DNA of 64,000 nucleotides, from the NCBI RefSeq assembly GCF_022682495.2, contig NC_071388.1:81469073-81533072 (forward strand), given 5' to 3'. This DNA comes from Desmodus rotundus. Its lineage: Eukaryota > Chordata > Mammalia > Chiroptera > Phyllostomidae. This document shows positions 33,505 to 46,046 of this stretch, one piece after another. The first letter of the stretch is position 1. Each line of letters begins with the position of its first letter. The translations under genes and the position numbers were made by a program. The notes under the pieces were generated by a model, which did no database searches, was not told the DNA's origin, and saw only the letters and a program-made list of their open reading frames with translations.

Positions 33505-33676
33505 TTATTTATATATTTTTCTTATTTTATTTTATTTTTTCCACATTTTATTGTCGTTCAAGTACAGTTGTCTCCGTTTTCCCCCCACAACTCTCCCCTA
33601 CCCCAACCATCCCCACTTCCCACCCTTGCTCCTACCTTCCTTTGGTTTTGTCCATGTGTCCTTTATACATGTTCCT
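33505..33676 (-). mobile_element. 5'-truncated L1 3' UTR
   Basis: A T-rich start, 'attgtcgttcaagtacag' and a C-rich 3' UTR ending at 'ccatgtgtcctttatac'. Only about 170 bp inserted. The flanks 'gtttttattta' and 'gatttttattttta' may be the TSD. Confidence 0.7.
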
Positions 33677-34681
33677 GATTTTTATTTTTACAGGAAATGC
33701 ATTTATCATAACTGTACAGCTATGGTTCAGGTTGGAGACTGCATAAGTCTATGGAGAAGTGACAGAAGGTCTTAGTCAGTGAAGGGAAGTCTGGACATCC
33801 TTTCAAGAAATAGAATCACTTTTGCACAGCAGAAAAAAAATGAACAATAAAATGAAAATGGAACTCAACTGAATGGGAGAACATATTTGCCGCTAGTACA
33901 TCTGATAAAGGGTTTATCTCCAAAATATACAAAGAACTTACACAACTCAACACTAGGGGGACAAACAACCCAATTAAAAAATGGGCAAAGGACCTGAATA
34001 GACATTTCTCCAAAGAGGACATACACATGGCCAATAGGCATGAAAATATGTTCAATGTCGCTAATCATCAGAGCAAATTAAAACCACAATGAGGTATCAC
34101 CTCATATCTGTCTATTGGCTACCATTAATAAATGCTGGAGAAGATGAGAAAAGGAAGCCCTCCTTCACTGTTGCTGGGAAAGCAGACTGGTGCAGCCATT
34201 GTGCAAAACATTATGGAGTTTGCTCAAAAAATTAAAAATGGAACTGCCTTTTGATCCAGCAATCCTACTTCTGGGACTATATCCTAAGAATCTCAAAACA
34301 CCGATCAGAAAGAATATATGCACCTCTATATTCATAGCACTGTTATTTACAATAGTCAAGATCTGGAAACAGCCCAAGTGTCCATCAACAGATGAGTGGA
34401 TAAAAAAGATGTGGTACGTTTACACGATGAATACTACATGGTTGTAAAGAGGAAAGAACTCTTACCCTTTGTAACAGCATGGATGGACCTGGAGAATGTT
34501 ATTCTAAGGGAAATAAGCCAGTCAGAGAAAGACAAATACCATATGACCTCACTCATTTGTGGAATCTAATGAACAAAAAAACTGAAGAACAAAATAAAAC
34601 TAGAGGCATGGCTACTTAGAACAGACTGACAGATCTCAGAGGGGTAAGAGGAGGAATGGAAGATATTAGCCAAAGATCATA

Positions 34682-35350
34682 CAAGGCGAATGCAGAAAAA
34701 AGTCCAATAATTGTTAATATAATGAGAACAGTTTGTATGACATTGGTATAGCCTGGCAGTCAAGGAGAGTGAACTGGGATGCACATGCATGAACAATGAT
34801 GACTTCGCTATACTAGTCAGTGGGGGCAGTAGATGCTGTTGAGTGTACTGCGTGGTCATCACATTCAAAATGAGTGAGTAGAGCAATGAATTTGCATCAA
34901 ATTTTGCACTAAGTTTGAATATTCCTGTGCAGAATCTATTCGGATGATTCAGAAGGCCACAACTATGGGCAACTGGTGATTGGCAGCTTCATCATGACAA
35001 TGCACCCACTCATGCATCATGCATCATGCGGAGTTTTTTGGTGAAACATCAAATCACCCAGGTGACTCAGCCTCTCTACAGCCCAGATTTGGCATTTTTT
35101 GACTTCTGGCTTTTCCCAAAACTAAAAGCACCTTTGAAAGGGAAGACATTTCAGACCATCAGTGAGGCTCAGGAAAATACGACAGGGCAGCTGATGGCAA
35201 TTTGGGAGAACTGTGTGAAGTCCCAAAGTGTGTCTCACTTTGAAGGAGACTGAGATGTCATTGTCCTATGTACAATGTTTCTTGTATCTTCTTAGTAAAT
35301 GTCTCTATTTTGCATAGTGTGTGGCTGGATACTTTCTGGACAGACCCCCC
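34682..35350 (+). mobile_element. internally deleted mariner-like transposon
   Basis: A DNA transposon of the Tc1/mariner superfamily within the L1 3' UTR, flanked by TA at 34680-34681 and 35351-35352. The two L1 pieces rejoin cleanly across it. The right end, read inward, is GGGGGGTCTGTCCAGAAAGT; the left end 'gaatgcagaaaaaagtcc' is a decayed match. At 669 bp it is about half the size of a full mariner and lacks the N-terminal and first-catalytic-residue part of the transposase. Confidence 0.85.
34984..35255 (+). pseudogene. mariner transposase C-terminal remnant
   Basis: An open stretch of about 90 codons. It contains 'HHDNAPTHAS' with the second catalytic aspartate (codon 34996-34998) and 'YSPDLAFFDFWLFPKLK' with the third. 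Exactly 34 residues separate the two aspartates, the D34D spacing of mariner. It ends 'SHFEGD' and a stop, as mariner transposases commonly do with a '..YFEGD'-like motif. The first catalytic aspartate and DNA-binding domain are absent. Not functional. Confidence 0.8.
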
Positions 35351-35494
35351 TATATACATATTTGCATAGCCCATGGGCACATAGAACAATGTGTTGAAGG
35401 TGGGGGCTAGGGGTTGAGTGGAGGGGGAAAAGGGTGGGAAAATGAGGGATATCTGGAATAGTGTCAACAATAAAAAATTAAAAAGGAAATAGAA

Positions 35495-38400
35495 CTAGAT
35501 GGATTACTAATGCATAGTAGAGGAAAAAGAAACACAACTTTAATTTTGCAGGGTGGCCTACATATTTTGCTTGGAAGCTTGAATTCTGTTAACACCTGTC
35601 TGGGACCATCCTGCTGCACTGGCCCTTCCACTGTCACTTTGACTTCTTAGGTCTTCAGGGATTTATCACCCATTTCAATGGCATTATTCTTTTTTGTAGT
35701 AATCCTTGCTCTTCTTTTCATCAAACAGATGAAAGATGGCCACCCTCCTCCTGTGTCTTAGTACTTTCTTTAGTCTAGTCATGGGCCTCATTCTTTGTTT
35801 CTTATTGAGTCCCTGTGTTGAAACTCCTTCATTGAGCTCACTCTCTCAGTTTCTCATAACCTTTTATGGGTATGTGGATCATCGTAAGATCCCTTGATCA
35901 ACACTATATAATTCAGCAGCCTACGTCATCTCTTGCAGTATGTATGTAGCTGCAGATGACCCCAAATGGTATGGAACACCTGGATGCCCTCTTACCTTAC
36001 ACTGAGTTCCCTACCCATCACATTAGACCTACTGGCAATAAATATGTGGTAGATTGGTTCTTCGTGGTGCCTGTGGGTAGGCCTTCCACTATACTGACAG
36101 AAAAATGAGATGCTAAAATGACTGAGTGGTAGGTTTGCTGTGCTAATTTTTTTCCAAGTCAAATTCTCTTATTCTCTCTCTTCCACATTAATGGATATAT
36201 TAATGAATGTGCATTTATATTGGTGATTCACACATCTTAATATATAACTTTATAGAAATGAATTTCAGTGAGTTTAATAAAAAACACAAGACCACATCAA
36301 AGAAAAAGAAACACTCTTTTGTTGTTGACTGGCTTTCACCACTTATTATGTGAGAAATGAAATGTCAGTAACTTAAAAGAAATTTTAAGAATAACGTGCT
36401 TGAGCTTTTCTGATTTTAAAACTCTTTACAGAAAATTGTCAAAAGTATTATGTAATAGAAACAAGGAGGTTGCAGCCTCTCTGTTACTCCTGAGTATAAA
36501 AGGTAGAGAAGTGGAATGTTATTCAGGGGAGACCCCTAGACGGGGTCAGTGAACATGTTAGTTACGTGCAGGTATTGCTTTTTAGGAACTACTGCTCTGA
36601 TTTACACAGAAACAAAGACTGGGCTTCCACCATGTATTCACATGAGCCACGGTGAAATAATTGGGGAGGCAAAGGTGGTAAATGAACCAATTGTTGGAGG
36701 CATTCAAGCCTAAATAGACTTTCTGACCTGAAGTGGCCTCAAGTCTTCCTTTGTTTCGGTCGCAGGGACCTAGTCTTACGAATGTGGTGGAAGGTTAACA
36801 TATCAGACTGTGACTTTATTCTGTCCCTGGAATAACCAAGGACGTTTTAGAAGAAGAATTGCTTTCTCTAGGAGGACTCCACTGAAGTACACAAACACAG
36901 TCTGTTGGGGAAAATTCCACTGAAGATGGACTTAGTTTCATTTCTGTTTCCTTAGCTCTTGCTGCAGAGAAGAGGATGGATCAACTTAGTTATTTGCTGC
37001 TTTTCTTATTAAGGGTTTTATCCATTTCTTTTCAACATAGGAGGGTATGGGAGCCTAAATGTGATTGCCAAGATTTGTCATTTTCAGTAGCTTAGGGATC
37101 TCCCTGAAATAAACTGAGGGCATCTGCTTTCAACACTCATGTCTATAAAACTACAACTGAGAGGGAAACGTGTGCACCTTCAAACTCCAGACACTGCTGC
37201 ATCTAAAAAGAATTGTTGCTATGGAATTGAAATACGTTCCTCCTGGTTGCTGTTTATGCTTTTTGTGTGTGTTTGCTCAGATGTACTTCACCTACTCAGG
37301 AATTCTGAATTCAAGAATTTCGCATTAGAATATTTGCTTTCCTTGATTAGATTAAGATGTAGAATTGTGTCCGTACTTTAAAGCAAGCTGCAACTTGTGT
37401 CTGAGTGATTAATGTGAAATAAAAAATTTAGCCAAGTAGCCTGTTAACATACATACATTAGTTACAGAAATTAGAGCATATATACTTTCACTTTTGTGAA
37501 ATGTTTTTACCTTAATATAATTTTAAGAAAGGTGATGTTTTTTTCTACTTCACCATTCTAAATCTCCCTTATTAAAAAAATTATGACTTTTTAAAAAAGA
37601 TGTGATACTCTTATTCAAAATGAAATAAAATAAGTGAAATAAATTCAAATGTACCCAACAGTTGTTTTTTTTTTTTTACTATTGAACAGTGTCTGTGGTA
37701 GAGGCTGCCCTGGATGTGTCTGAAGAGACCAGTTCTGTGGGGTGGAGGTAAGCCATTTAACCTTCTTTGGCCTCTTTCCTCTCAAAATTTAGGACAATCA
37801 TGAAACAATCTCTATGGTCTTTCTCCCATCTCCCCTCCCGGCTCTAAATGCTCTATTTTGCTTTTCTCTGCTATGCATACATAACTATCTTAACATCCCC
37901 TAGGGTACCATACTTTCCGCATGTTGCTCGGTTTTCAAATAGTATTCAAGAGAGAGTAAACTTGAGGCAGCATATCCAGCATTTTCAAATTTTAAGGCTC
38001 AACTGAGAAGCAAAGAATTCATCCAGAGAAGGGTATAAATTCCACTTGACTAAATCTTAGCACTTTCCACACACCTCCATTAGGGAAGCGGTTGACATTA
38101 CAGAGATTTTCCCCATCTCTAATGGCTGCGGCTGAGAGTCTTGACTGAACAGTATTTTGACTTGCACTTCAGAGTTCCCTCAATGTCTCCCTCCATGTCC
38201 ACAAGTAGCTCTCTAAATACGGCAGCTGTGCCATCTGTTTCAAATATTATTTCAGTCCTTGCTGTTTTGGGATAAATTTCATAAACTGCATCACATATAC
38301 ACACATTTAATTGAACAAACGAGAAGCCTTTCCAGTTAAAAAAAGCTTCCTAAATGACAAGAAGTGTCCAATTTCCATTCAAATAGTTACTTTGGGGCTT

Positions 38401-38885
38401 TAAAATGTGTGAATTCATCTAACAAAGGCTGGTGGTATATTTTGAGGCAGATGGCTTGATTCTGTGGCTTGATTTTTTCTACAAAAAATTAAGTGGATTT
38501 TACTATCAATCTTATCTTTTTTTTTGGGCAAAGACTGACATAATAAAGATGTGTGTATTACTGAGAAAGCTTTTTAATAATGATTCTACCTTATGTTTTC
38601 CCCCAAGAATATGGTTAACTGACTAGGAAAATCTATTTGGAGATTTTATGTTTATCCATAATGATCAGTTTAGGAAAAAAGGAAAGAAGCCCACTAAAAA
38701 TTGCTGAAATACAAAAGGAAAATAATGCTCTACAACTTTCTAAAGGAGTTCAAATAGGAAAGGAATGTGAAGTTTATCTGATATTTCTCCTGCTAAATAG
38801 TTGTAAAGTCAAGAAATTGAAGATTTTGAAGGAAGTAGAACAAATTTTATTTCTTATGAAAATATCTTCAGAGAAATATCTTCAG
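35495..38885. other. unassigned 3.4-kb stretch
   Basis: AT-rich, with no recognised repeats or exons. Short frames up to 80 codons (37139-37381) show no domain. Confidence 0.35.
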
Positions 38886-38894
38886 TAACTTTTT

Positions 38895-39040
38895 TTAAGT
38901 TTTATTTTATTTCACTTTTTTCACATTTTTTATTGTTGTTCAAGTACACTTATCTCCCTTTCCCTCCCCCCCCCCCCGCTACTCCCACCCCTACCCCAGC
39001 CATCCCCATTTCCCACCCTTGATCCTACCCCCTTTTGGTT
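38895..39040 (-). mobile_element. very short L1 3'-end insertion
   Basis: T-rich A-tail complement, 'tattgttgttcaagtac' and a C-rich 3' UTR with a 13-base C-run. TSD taactttt at 38886-38893 and 39041-39048. About 146 bp inserted. Confidence 0.75.
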
Positions 39041-40059
39041 TAACTTTTGAAGATGGTATGTCCAAGGCACTTTGTATATTGAATACCAGCAATTTTGAAG
39101 ATGAGTCATTGAAATGATTCTTAGTCACTACTGCTGTGTACTCTCAAATTTAGACTCATGTTAGTATGTGTCAAAATTATATTAAAAATTCTATGCTCTA
39201 AAGATCCTTTCAAGTCTTCCCTGGCTTATGAAACATTATAGTTTACCACCCCTCCACCTCCAACCCCTGCCAATTCACTCTTCCATTTGTAGATCGCAGA
39301 GTTGCCTGAGCTCTTGGTTAGTTCTTGATTAATTGAAACCAAACATATGTCTCATCCCTCTTAAAATGACAGTTCAGCAACCTAGGGCTAAGCCAATTAA
39401 CCCATCACTTCCTTTGGCACCAATTATTGGTTTTGGGATGCCTTTATTTCTACTGATAACTTCACGAAAACATAAGGAGGATTGACCTTAGGATGAAGTG
39501 AATGATGTGGATAGCAGAGTGAAAAATAAAAAGAACCTGCATCTTTGATAATGGAGCCTTTGGGATCATTACCCTGAATTCCACTATGCTTCTAGACTTC
39601 CCCTTATGTTAGCCAATGGTCAGTGTTAGTCAGGGTTTTTTGATACTTGCAGCGAAAACATCCCAAAAGATACACCTGAGCATGTGCACGAGGAGGAGGC
39701 AACACCACGCTCAATCGTGCGTGTCATGAAACCCTCTCCCAGTCGTGGGTGGTGAGTCCCATCTCCTTTTTCTGATATTATGGTGCTGGTTTTGATATAC
39801 AAGACATTACATGGAGGAAAATAATGCTATAAAATGATGTAATTAGGTGGGTATTGGAGTTACTATGTAGTAGAGCCTAAAGCTTCCGTGGTTGACTGAG
39901 GTGGTGATTTCCTCAGCAGGCCAGTGATTCTCAAAGTACAGTCTCCCAGAAGTTCTGATTTCTGGTGTCCTCCCAGCATTCTCAGAAATTGTCACTCCTT
40001 TCCTCAGAATGAGAAAAACACTGAATAAACTGAAAATCAACTATTCTTAGGACCATCAG

Positions 40060-40930
40060 AAAATTGAGGTGACAGGGCAAACTGGCTCATAAAAAGCTGG
40101 AGAGACAGGCAAGTACATGGCATCGCAGCGTATGAGAAGTACAAGCTGCTGCAGTTCCTGATGGGAAGACAGCTGGTCATGGACCAACTGCTGGAGGCTG
40201 AGTGTGGACAACCTGGCAAGTTAAAAACTCCTGGGGACTCGATTCGGGCAGAGCCCTCACACTTTTATGAGATTTATCAAGTTCTCACAGTGAATATCAG
40301 AGAAAAATCCCTTATTCTTTGGGCAGGACCAAAGTACCCATTTTGAAAGAAGCCCAGAGCTTTGCCATGGCGAGGGTCCGGGCTCCCAGGAACAGCTCCA
40401 CCGGAGCCTCATCTAACAAAGAGGAGGGCAATTAGACAACTGGGCCCCCTGTAGCTTTTCTGCCTCACAGAAAGTGGGGGAAAAGGCTAAAAACACTTCT
40501 GAAAGTCATAACTCAGGGACTCAGGCCTGTTAAAAACAATGGAAACTTAATCCTAAGATAATAGAATGTTCCCTTATACCTTAACCCCACATCAGCAAGG
40601 CTCCTGTATGCTCACAGTGAATTGCAATTGAGACACAGACTGTCAGTGAAGGAGTTTCTAGGGAAACACAAAGCAAACAGCAGACAAACACGATGCCACT
40701 AGAGGAAACTAAAGGCTCTGGCCCCTACAGCTACGGCAAACATCAGACTCCTAGTCAGGTAAACATAAAACCTCACACTAAAGGCCTATTTATCTCAGTT
40801 CCTATTGTCCGATACAACATGTCTATCTTTCAACAAAAAATTACAAGAGGCAAGGAAAAACAGTCTGAAAGAGTCAAAGCAAACAGAGAGACCAGACTCA
40901 GAAATGGTTGATTTCTGTGTGTCTGTAGTT
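40060..40930. other. unclassified segment, possibly an old interspersed repeat
   Basis: Contains frames of 61 codons (40161-40346) and 72 codons (40693-40911) on the plus strand. The part near 40815-40900, 'tctatctttcaacaaaaaat' followed by 'ggcaaggaaaaacagtctga', resembles a mammalian interspersed repeat I have seen but cannot name. Neither frame shows a domain I recognise, so I do not assign a function. Confidence 0.3.
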
Positions 40931-43044
40931 GCTGGATCCAAGGCAGCTGCTGTTCACTAGGGAAACTACCAGAAATGCGAATTCTTTTGTATTACCCTAA
41001 ACCTCTTGAATCAGAAAAGGACTGGGTATGGTGGGGGGAAACAGTCTGTGCTTTAACAAGTCCCCCCCAGTAATTGTGTTTGAAGATTACTCATTAAGCA
41101 GGTGTCAAATTTGTAAACTCTTGTGCTTCCTTAGGTGTCTCAGAAATAGAACAATACAATACCTGTTATCACAGTAGCAAGGTGATTTAAAATGTAAAGA
41201 ACTCACTAGTACATTGTTTATGATTTTGACTTAGTTTTATCAAACAATATCATTACTAATGAATTGTTTTGGATGGCTGCATGTGGTCTAGAGTTACCCC
41301 AACTGTGCCTGTTTGTGTGAGACTTGCAACCTTGCCACCTGACTTGAAAACCGTGCCGTCACTGGAAACTGGGTAGAGCGTGTTTAAGTCTGGATGAAGG
41401 GTGCAGGGCTGTGGAGAATTTCTCAGAGCAGGATTGTCAGGCCCCGTGTCAAGAGGATTTTACCTACCCTAGTGTTTATGAAGTGGATTTAGGAAAAGGG
41501 AGAGGGTGTTAACAAGGGCCTTTCTAAAGGCAGACTGTGTTTTTATCTTGCTCTGGACTAATTCGGTGCTCAGCTGTCCTCTGGCCTGATCACAGTTCTG
41601 CGGTCCCCCCGAGAGTCAGCTGTTAAGCCTAATTATTATTGCTTTGAACCTCCTAAGACTCTGATGTCAGAGGTTTCCTTTTAGGTTTTTGATCACAGTT
41701 TTCTGTCTTAGGTTGCCTTTTATGTGCTTGTACCTCACTGCATTCCTGTGCACACACGGGGAGCCTCTCTCCTCTTGGCGCCTCCTGTTAACCGATGATG
41801 AAGGCTTTCTGTGCAGCCCTACAAGAATCACGACTTGCTATTATTTGCAGAGGCCTCCTAATTTTACATCAGAGAAAGCTGAAGTCTGGAAAGGATGTTA
41901 CTTTACTTCCTGCATTCATCTGTACAAAAATACATACTGAACACCTACTATACACTAGGCACTGTTTAATAATGGCAAAACAAGATTAGAATGAGAGAAT
42001 CATAGCTCCCATGCCAGTGTTCTTGTCAGTGTCTTGTGTCTAAAAAGGCACTCAAACAACTAAATAAAAAGCAATGAAATAAAAATAAATGGGAAAAGAA
42101 AAATACAGAGAAAATGTCATGTGGGAGCTAAGTGCCTTCTGCCTGACTGACTAAGCACACACATCTCCTTTTCTGTCCCCATAGTTCCACTGAGATGAGT
42201 GAATACATATAAAAATAGGAAAAACAATGCAACAGTACTAGGAAACGTGACAAATGATACCAGCAGAAGCAAAACATTTCTGGTATGAAGCAGATGGCAT
42301 TGGATCAATAGAGTAACCAAATAAAACTAATAAATGCAGTCAATACAAATGAAAGAGAATAGTAATGGAGGGAAAAAGAAGGTTTTTTTTTTGTTTTGTT
42401 TTGTTTTTCTTATAAACAGAACTACTTTGGAAAAACCGCAAGATCATAGTCAGTAGGAGCTAGGGGCAGGAATCATTTGTTGAACACTTAATAGGGTGAC
42501 CAAAAAACTAGGACATTCCAAACAGCTAGAAAAGGCATACCCACCCAGCTCCAGCAGAGCTGATACAAACATTTGAGAATTAATAAGGAGTGGTTGCACT
42601 CTGCCTTTGGGAATGGGCAGGGGACTTGTGCAGTGAGTGCTGGAGCTACGGAGAGAAGTTAGGTGGTGCTCCCGTGTAGTATCAGTTGCAACCATTCCAC
42701 ATCCAGACAGCAAGCTCCCAACCCCCCGTATATCCATGGCTTCTGTCATTTGCAATCAAATTCACTATCAAGGGAACTGTGACTTTCACATTGGCCACTT
42801 GTATTAAACATCCTAAAACTTCTCTTGTAAGTACAAGTAAACAGTTAAGAATCTCCAGATATTTAAGGAAAATAACAACATAAAAATGAGTTACCAAACT
42901 CAACAAATCAAAGTAATTCTTGAGGGAATTAACTTTCTGTAGAAATAAAGAAAAGATTATTAAAATAATGTAATTGGTATCTGCAGGAAGATTTGAGGGG
43001 ACAGCACATTCATATAGCTAGAACAGGCTGTTCAGAAAACTAAA

Positions 43045-43098
43045 GGGATGGGGAGAAAATGCAGACAATTGTAACTGAATAAAAATAAAAAAAAATTT
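43045..43098 (+). mobile_element. tiny L1 3' terminus
   Basis: 'gcagacaattgtaactgaat' followed by 'aaaaataaaaaaaaa' matches the shared L1 3' end plus tail. Confidence 0.5.
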
Positions 43099-44394
43099 TA
43101 AAAAGTAAAGAATAAGAGAGAAATTATAGAAACTTAAAAACTTCTACACAATTGTTGAAATGAATGTAACAGAGCAAATGATGATGTAAAATGTAAAATT
43201 CTTAATTTCCCAAGGCTTTTTCATACATATAGATAAGATCAGTCACTCTAGAGCTAATTTGTGTTTAGAAAAGGGCCACCTAAATGTACACAATTAAACC
43301 ACTGTCCAAGTGAAACAAAATAATATGAACTCCTTTGGCTGCCAAAAGCTGCCTTTAATCTTGCTTTGGAGTGCTGAATTGATTACTGGAGAAGAATGTT
43401 TGCATAGGGTAGAAGCAATTAATCTAGAGGAAAGGCCCACTCTCTCCTTTCTGAGGTTCAGTGTTGTTAGCCCGTCTCTGACTAACCAGGTCAGCTAAAG
43501 GTTCAGTGGCATACAGGGCACTGAGGTTTCCTGGAAGGGTCTCATTTGGGAGAAGATAGAATCTGGACAGGTGAATAAGAGGAAGGGTTGAGTTGGGGAA
43601 GGTTGGGTATGGGATATCATGCAGCCAAGACCAGAAATACCTGTGAACCTAATCACCCTGACAGAGTGGTTATGGCAGCAAATAATGATTAAGCTTGAAT
43701 GTGAACTGAAAGACCTACATTCTTGGAGGGTAAGTCTTGGGCATAAGTGAAACTTGTGCAGGGACCTGTACCTCTGCAGTCATAACTGTAGTGACTGAGA
43801 AGGTACCAGAGTAGTTTTCAAAAGTGTCCTTGTGTATCAATGACAGAGCAATTAGCAGACTCATCCCACTCAAGTTTTCTTTATCAGCTTGTTGACAAAA
43901 GAGCTAATATGGCAGCCTGGAGCAAACTCTTTGGATTCTTGTGAAATTTGGGGAGAAGGAGGACTGCCTGAAGAAAAGATTAGTTAGGTGTCAGCTATAG
44001 AGCAATTGAAAAATGCAAACAAAATTCATATGCTTCAACTGCTGAAGTAAATCAGACTACCTAAAAATATCAATGAAAAAAACGGATAGATGTGATTGAA
44101 AAACAAATCAGTTCTACAGCAGATCAAGCCAAGTTTTCTAGAATGCAGCGCAAAAAGTCACAGATGAAAACTGTGAGATAAACTTGGAAGAAAGGATGTT
44201 ATTCAGTACATGAGGTATAAATATTCACAAAGCATATAATATGTTTTAAAATCCCAGTATCTACCTTGTAAAACACCTATAAGGAGAAATGAGACAAAAT
44301 GGAAGGAATGATATAATTAAGGCAAAAATAGAAGAATATTTTCTCCAACCTGAGAGTTGATATTAGTCTTTTGATTAAAAAAATAAAACAAAAT

Positions 44395-44985
44395 ACAAAA
44401 TAAGTGTTGGTAAGGATGTGGAGAAATTAGAACACTTGTGCATTGCTGATGGGATGTAAAATTATTGAGTCACTGTGGAAAATGGTATGGCAATTCCTTA
44501 GAAAGTTACACATAGAATTGCTATTCAGTCCTGTGGCTTCACTTCTGGGTATAAACTCTGAAGCAAGAGAAGTAAGGACTTGCACAGATATTTGTACACC
44601 TATGTTTACAACAGCATTATTCACAATAATCAAAATGTAGACAACTTCATGTCCACTGGTGAATGAATGGAAAAACAAAACATGGCATATGCATACAATG
44701 AAATATTATTCAGCCTTTAGAAGCAAGGAAATTCTGACACAATCTATAACATGAATGAACCGTGAGGACATATGAACTAAGTCAACCATAGAAGGACAAA
44801 TACTATATATTCCACTTATAAGAGGTAACTAGGAGGCAGAATTAGAGACAGACAGCAGAGTGGTAGTTGTTGGGCTGGGGGAGGGAACAGTAGGGCATTG
44901 ATGTAAATGGGCTCAGGGTTTCAGTGGGGAAGGGTAGAATGTTCGGGATGTGAAAGATGGTGATGGCAGCATAAGGCAGCACAAA
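44395..44985 (+). mobile_element. old L1M ORF2 end and 3' UTR
   Basis: 'tggtaaggatgtggagaaat', 'cattgctgatgggatgtaaa', 'gcatacaatgaaatattatt', 'actatatattccacttataa' and 'gtggtagttgttgggctggg' in order. All frames are broken and the copy is diverged. Confidence 0.75.
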
Positions 44986-44999
44986 GGAGAGGCACGGTG

Positions 45000-45185
45000 A
45001 TGGGGTTAAGAATGTGGGCCAGCATGTAAGTCCCAGCACCAGTGCTCGTTAGCTCTGTCCTCTTGGGCTAGTCACTTACTCTCTATGCACCTCAGTTTCC
45101 TCATCTGTAAAATATGGACAGTAATAGTAACTACCTCATGCGATAGTTTTGAGGACTTTGTTATTAATGAGAATAGCATGTAGAA
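45000..45185 (+). mobile_element. MIR SINE
   Basis: A clear MIR core: 'ttgggctagtcacttactct', 'gcacctcagtttcctcatct', 'gtaaaatatggacagtaata' and 'ctacctcatgcgatagtttt'. Confidence 0.75.
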
Positions 45186-45189
45186 ATCA

Positions 45190-46046
45190 TACAACTCAAT
45201 GGTCTAATTTGAAAAATCTATTACAATTTAAAATGCACTTACTTTCATTTTAGTGATTCCATTTTTCCATGGAGTCAATATTCAATAAAAACTAGTTGCC
45301 TAGTTAAAAAAATAACAGAATATAGAACAACAATATTGCAAAAAGAAATGTAGCACAATTAAGATGAAAATTATGAACTACTGGGAGAAAGATAAAATCT
45401 TATAAGTTTCTAAAGAGAAAAAAAAGAGGTTTTCTAGTAAGGAAGGAAAATCAGAATGATGTTAGGTATTTCTGTGTTTTGTTTTTCCAACACAATGCAG
45501 GATAATATGGGGCAATATCTGTGAAATCCTGAGGGATTCAAATCTTGAGTCTCCATTAGGAAAAGCTATGATTCACATGTGAGAGCAAAATAAACATGGG
45601 AAGTTGACCCTCACTGAAAAAATAAATTACTACAGAATGTTCCCTAGAAAGATGAAAAAGGAAATAAAGAAAGAGAAGACATGGGATATGAGTGGTGAAT
45701 GAAGCTAACAATATGACATCAGTGAGTCTGAATCATCATAGTCTGTTCACATGAACTGAGTGTGAGCTTGCCACAATTGTTAAGAAGGTGTCCCTAAAAT
45801 AGAAGAAGCCTAGAAGCATAAGGAATTATTCTAAGTGTAAGTGTAAGTCACTTGGGAGATTTCTGGTGATAGTGAGTATATATAAGCATATATCTAAAGA
45901 CTGATTATGTTTTAGGAACATAAACCGAGGAACACTATTATAAATTAAAATTTAAGCTGAAAAGGGAAAATTGGTTATGTAATAAAAAAAGGTAGTAATC
46001 AAAACCCCAAGACTATATAGTGAGACAATGCACTATTATTAGTAGC
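45190..46046. other. unassigned stretch
   Basis: AT-rich, with no recognised element or frame of interest. Confidence 0.35.

Larger units (their letters stand above)
33816..35485 (+). mobile_element. 5'-truncated L1 with a mariner inserted in its 3' UTR
   Basis: Covers the ORF2 C-terminal third and the 3' UTR in plus orientation: 'cttttgcacagca' at the start, 'aattaaaaaatgggcaaagg', 'ctggtgcagccattgtgca', 'atggaactgccttttgatcc', then 3' UTR and 'aacaataaaaaattaaaaa'. TSD gaaatagaa lies at 33807-33815 and 35486-35494. The mariner at 34682-35350 interrupts it. Frames are broken (longest piece 34190-34447), so it is older than the 52.8-kb L1. Confidence 0.85.
39049..44390. other. largely unassigned 5.3-kb stretch
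   Basis: Small possible fragments: MER5-like near 39918-39990 ('cagtgattctcaaagtacag'), an L2-like tail near 41905-41975 ('gaacacctactatacactag') and an L1 3' terminus at 43045-43098. The segment 40060-40930 has several short plus-strand frames and is described separately. No host gene is supported. Confidence 0.35.

Noticed and set aside
37139..37381. 80-codon frame in unassigned DNA as a small protein gene
   Set aside because: No recognisable motif, promoter or homologous neighbour; the length is within chance expectation for a window of this size.
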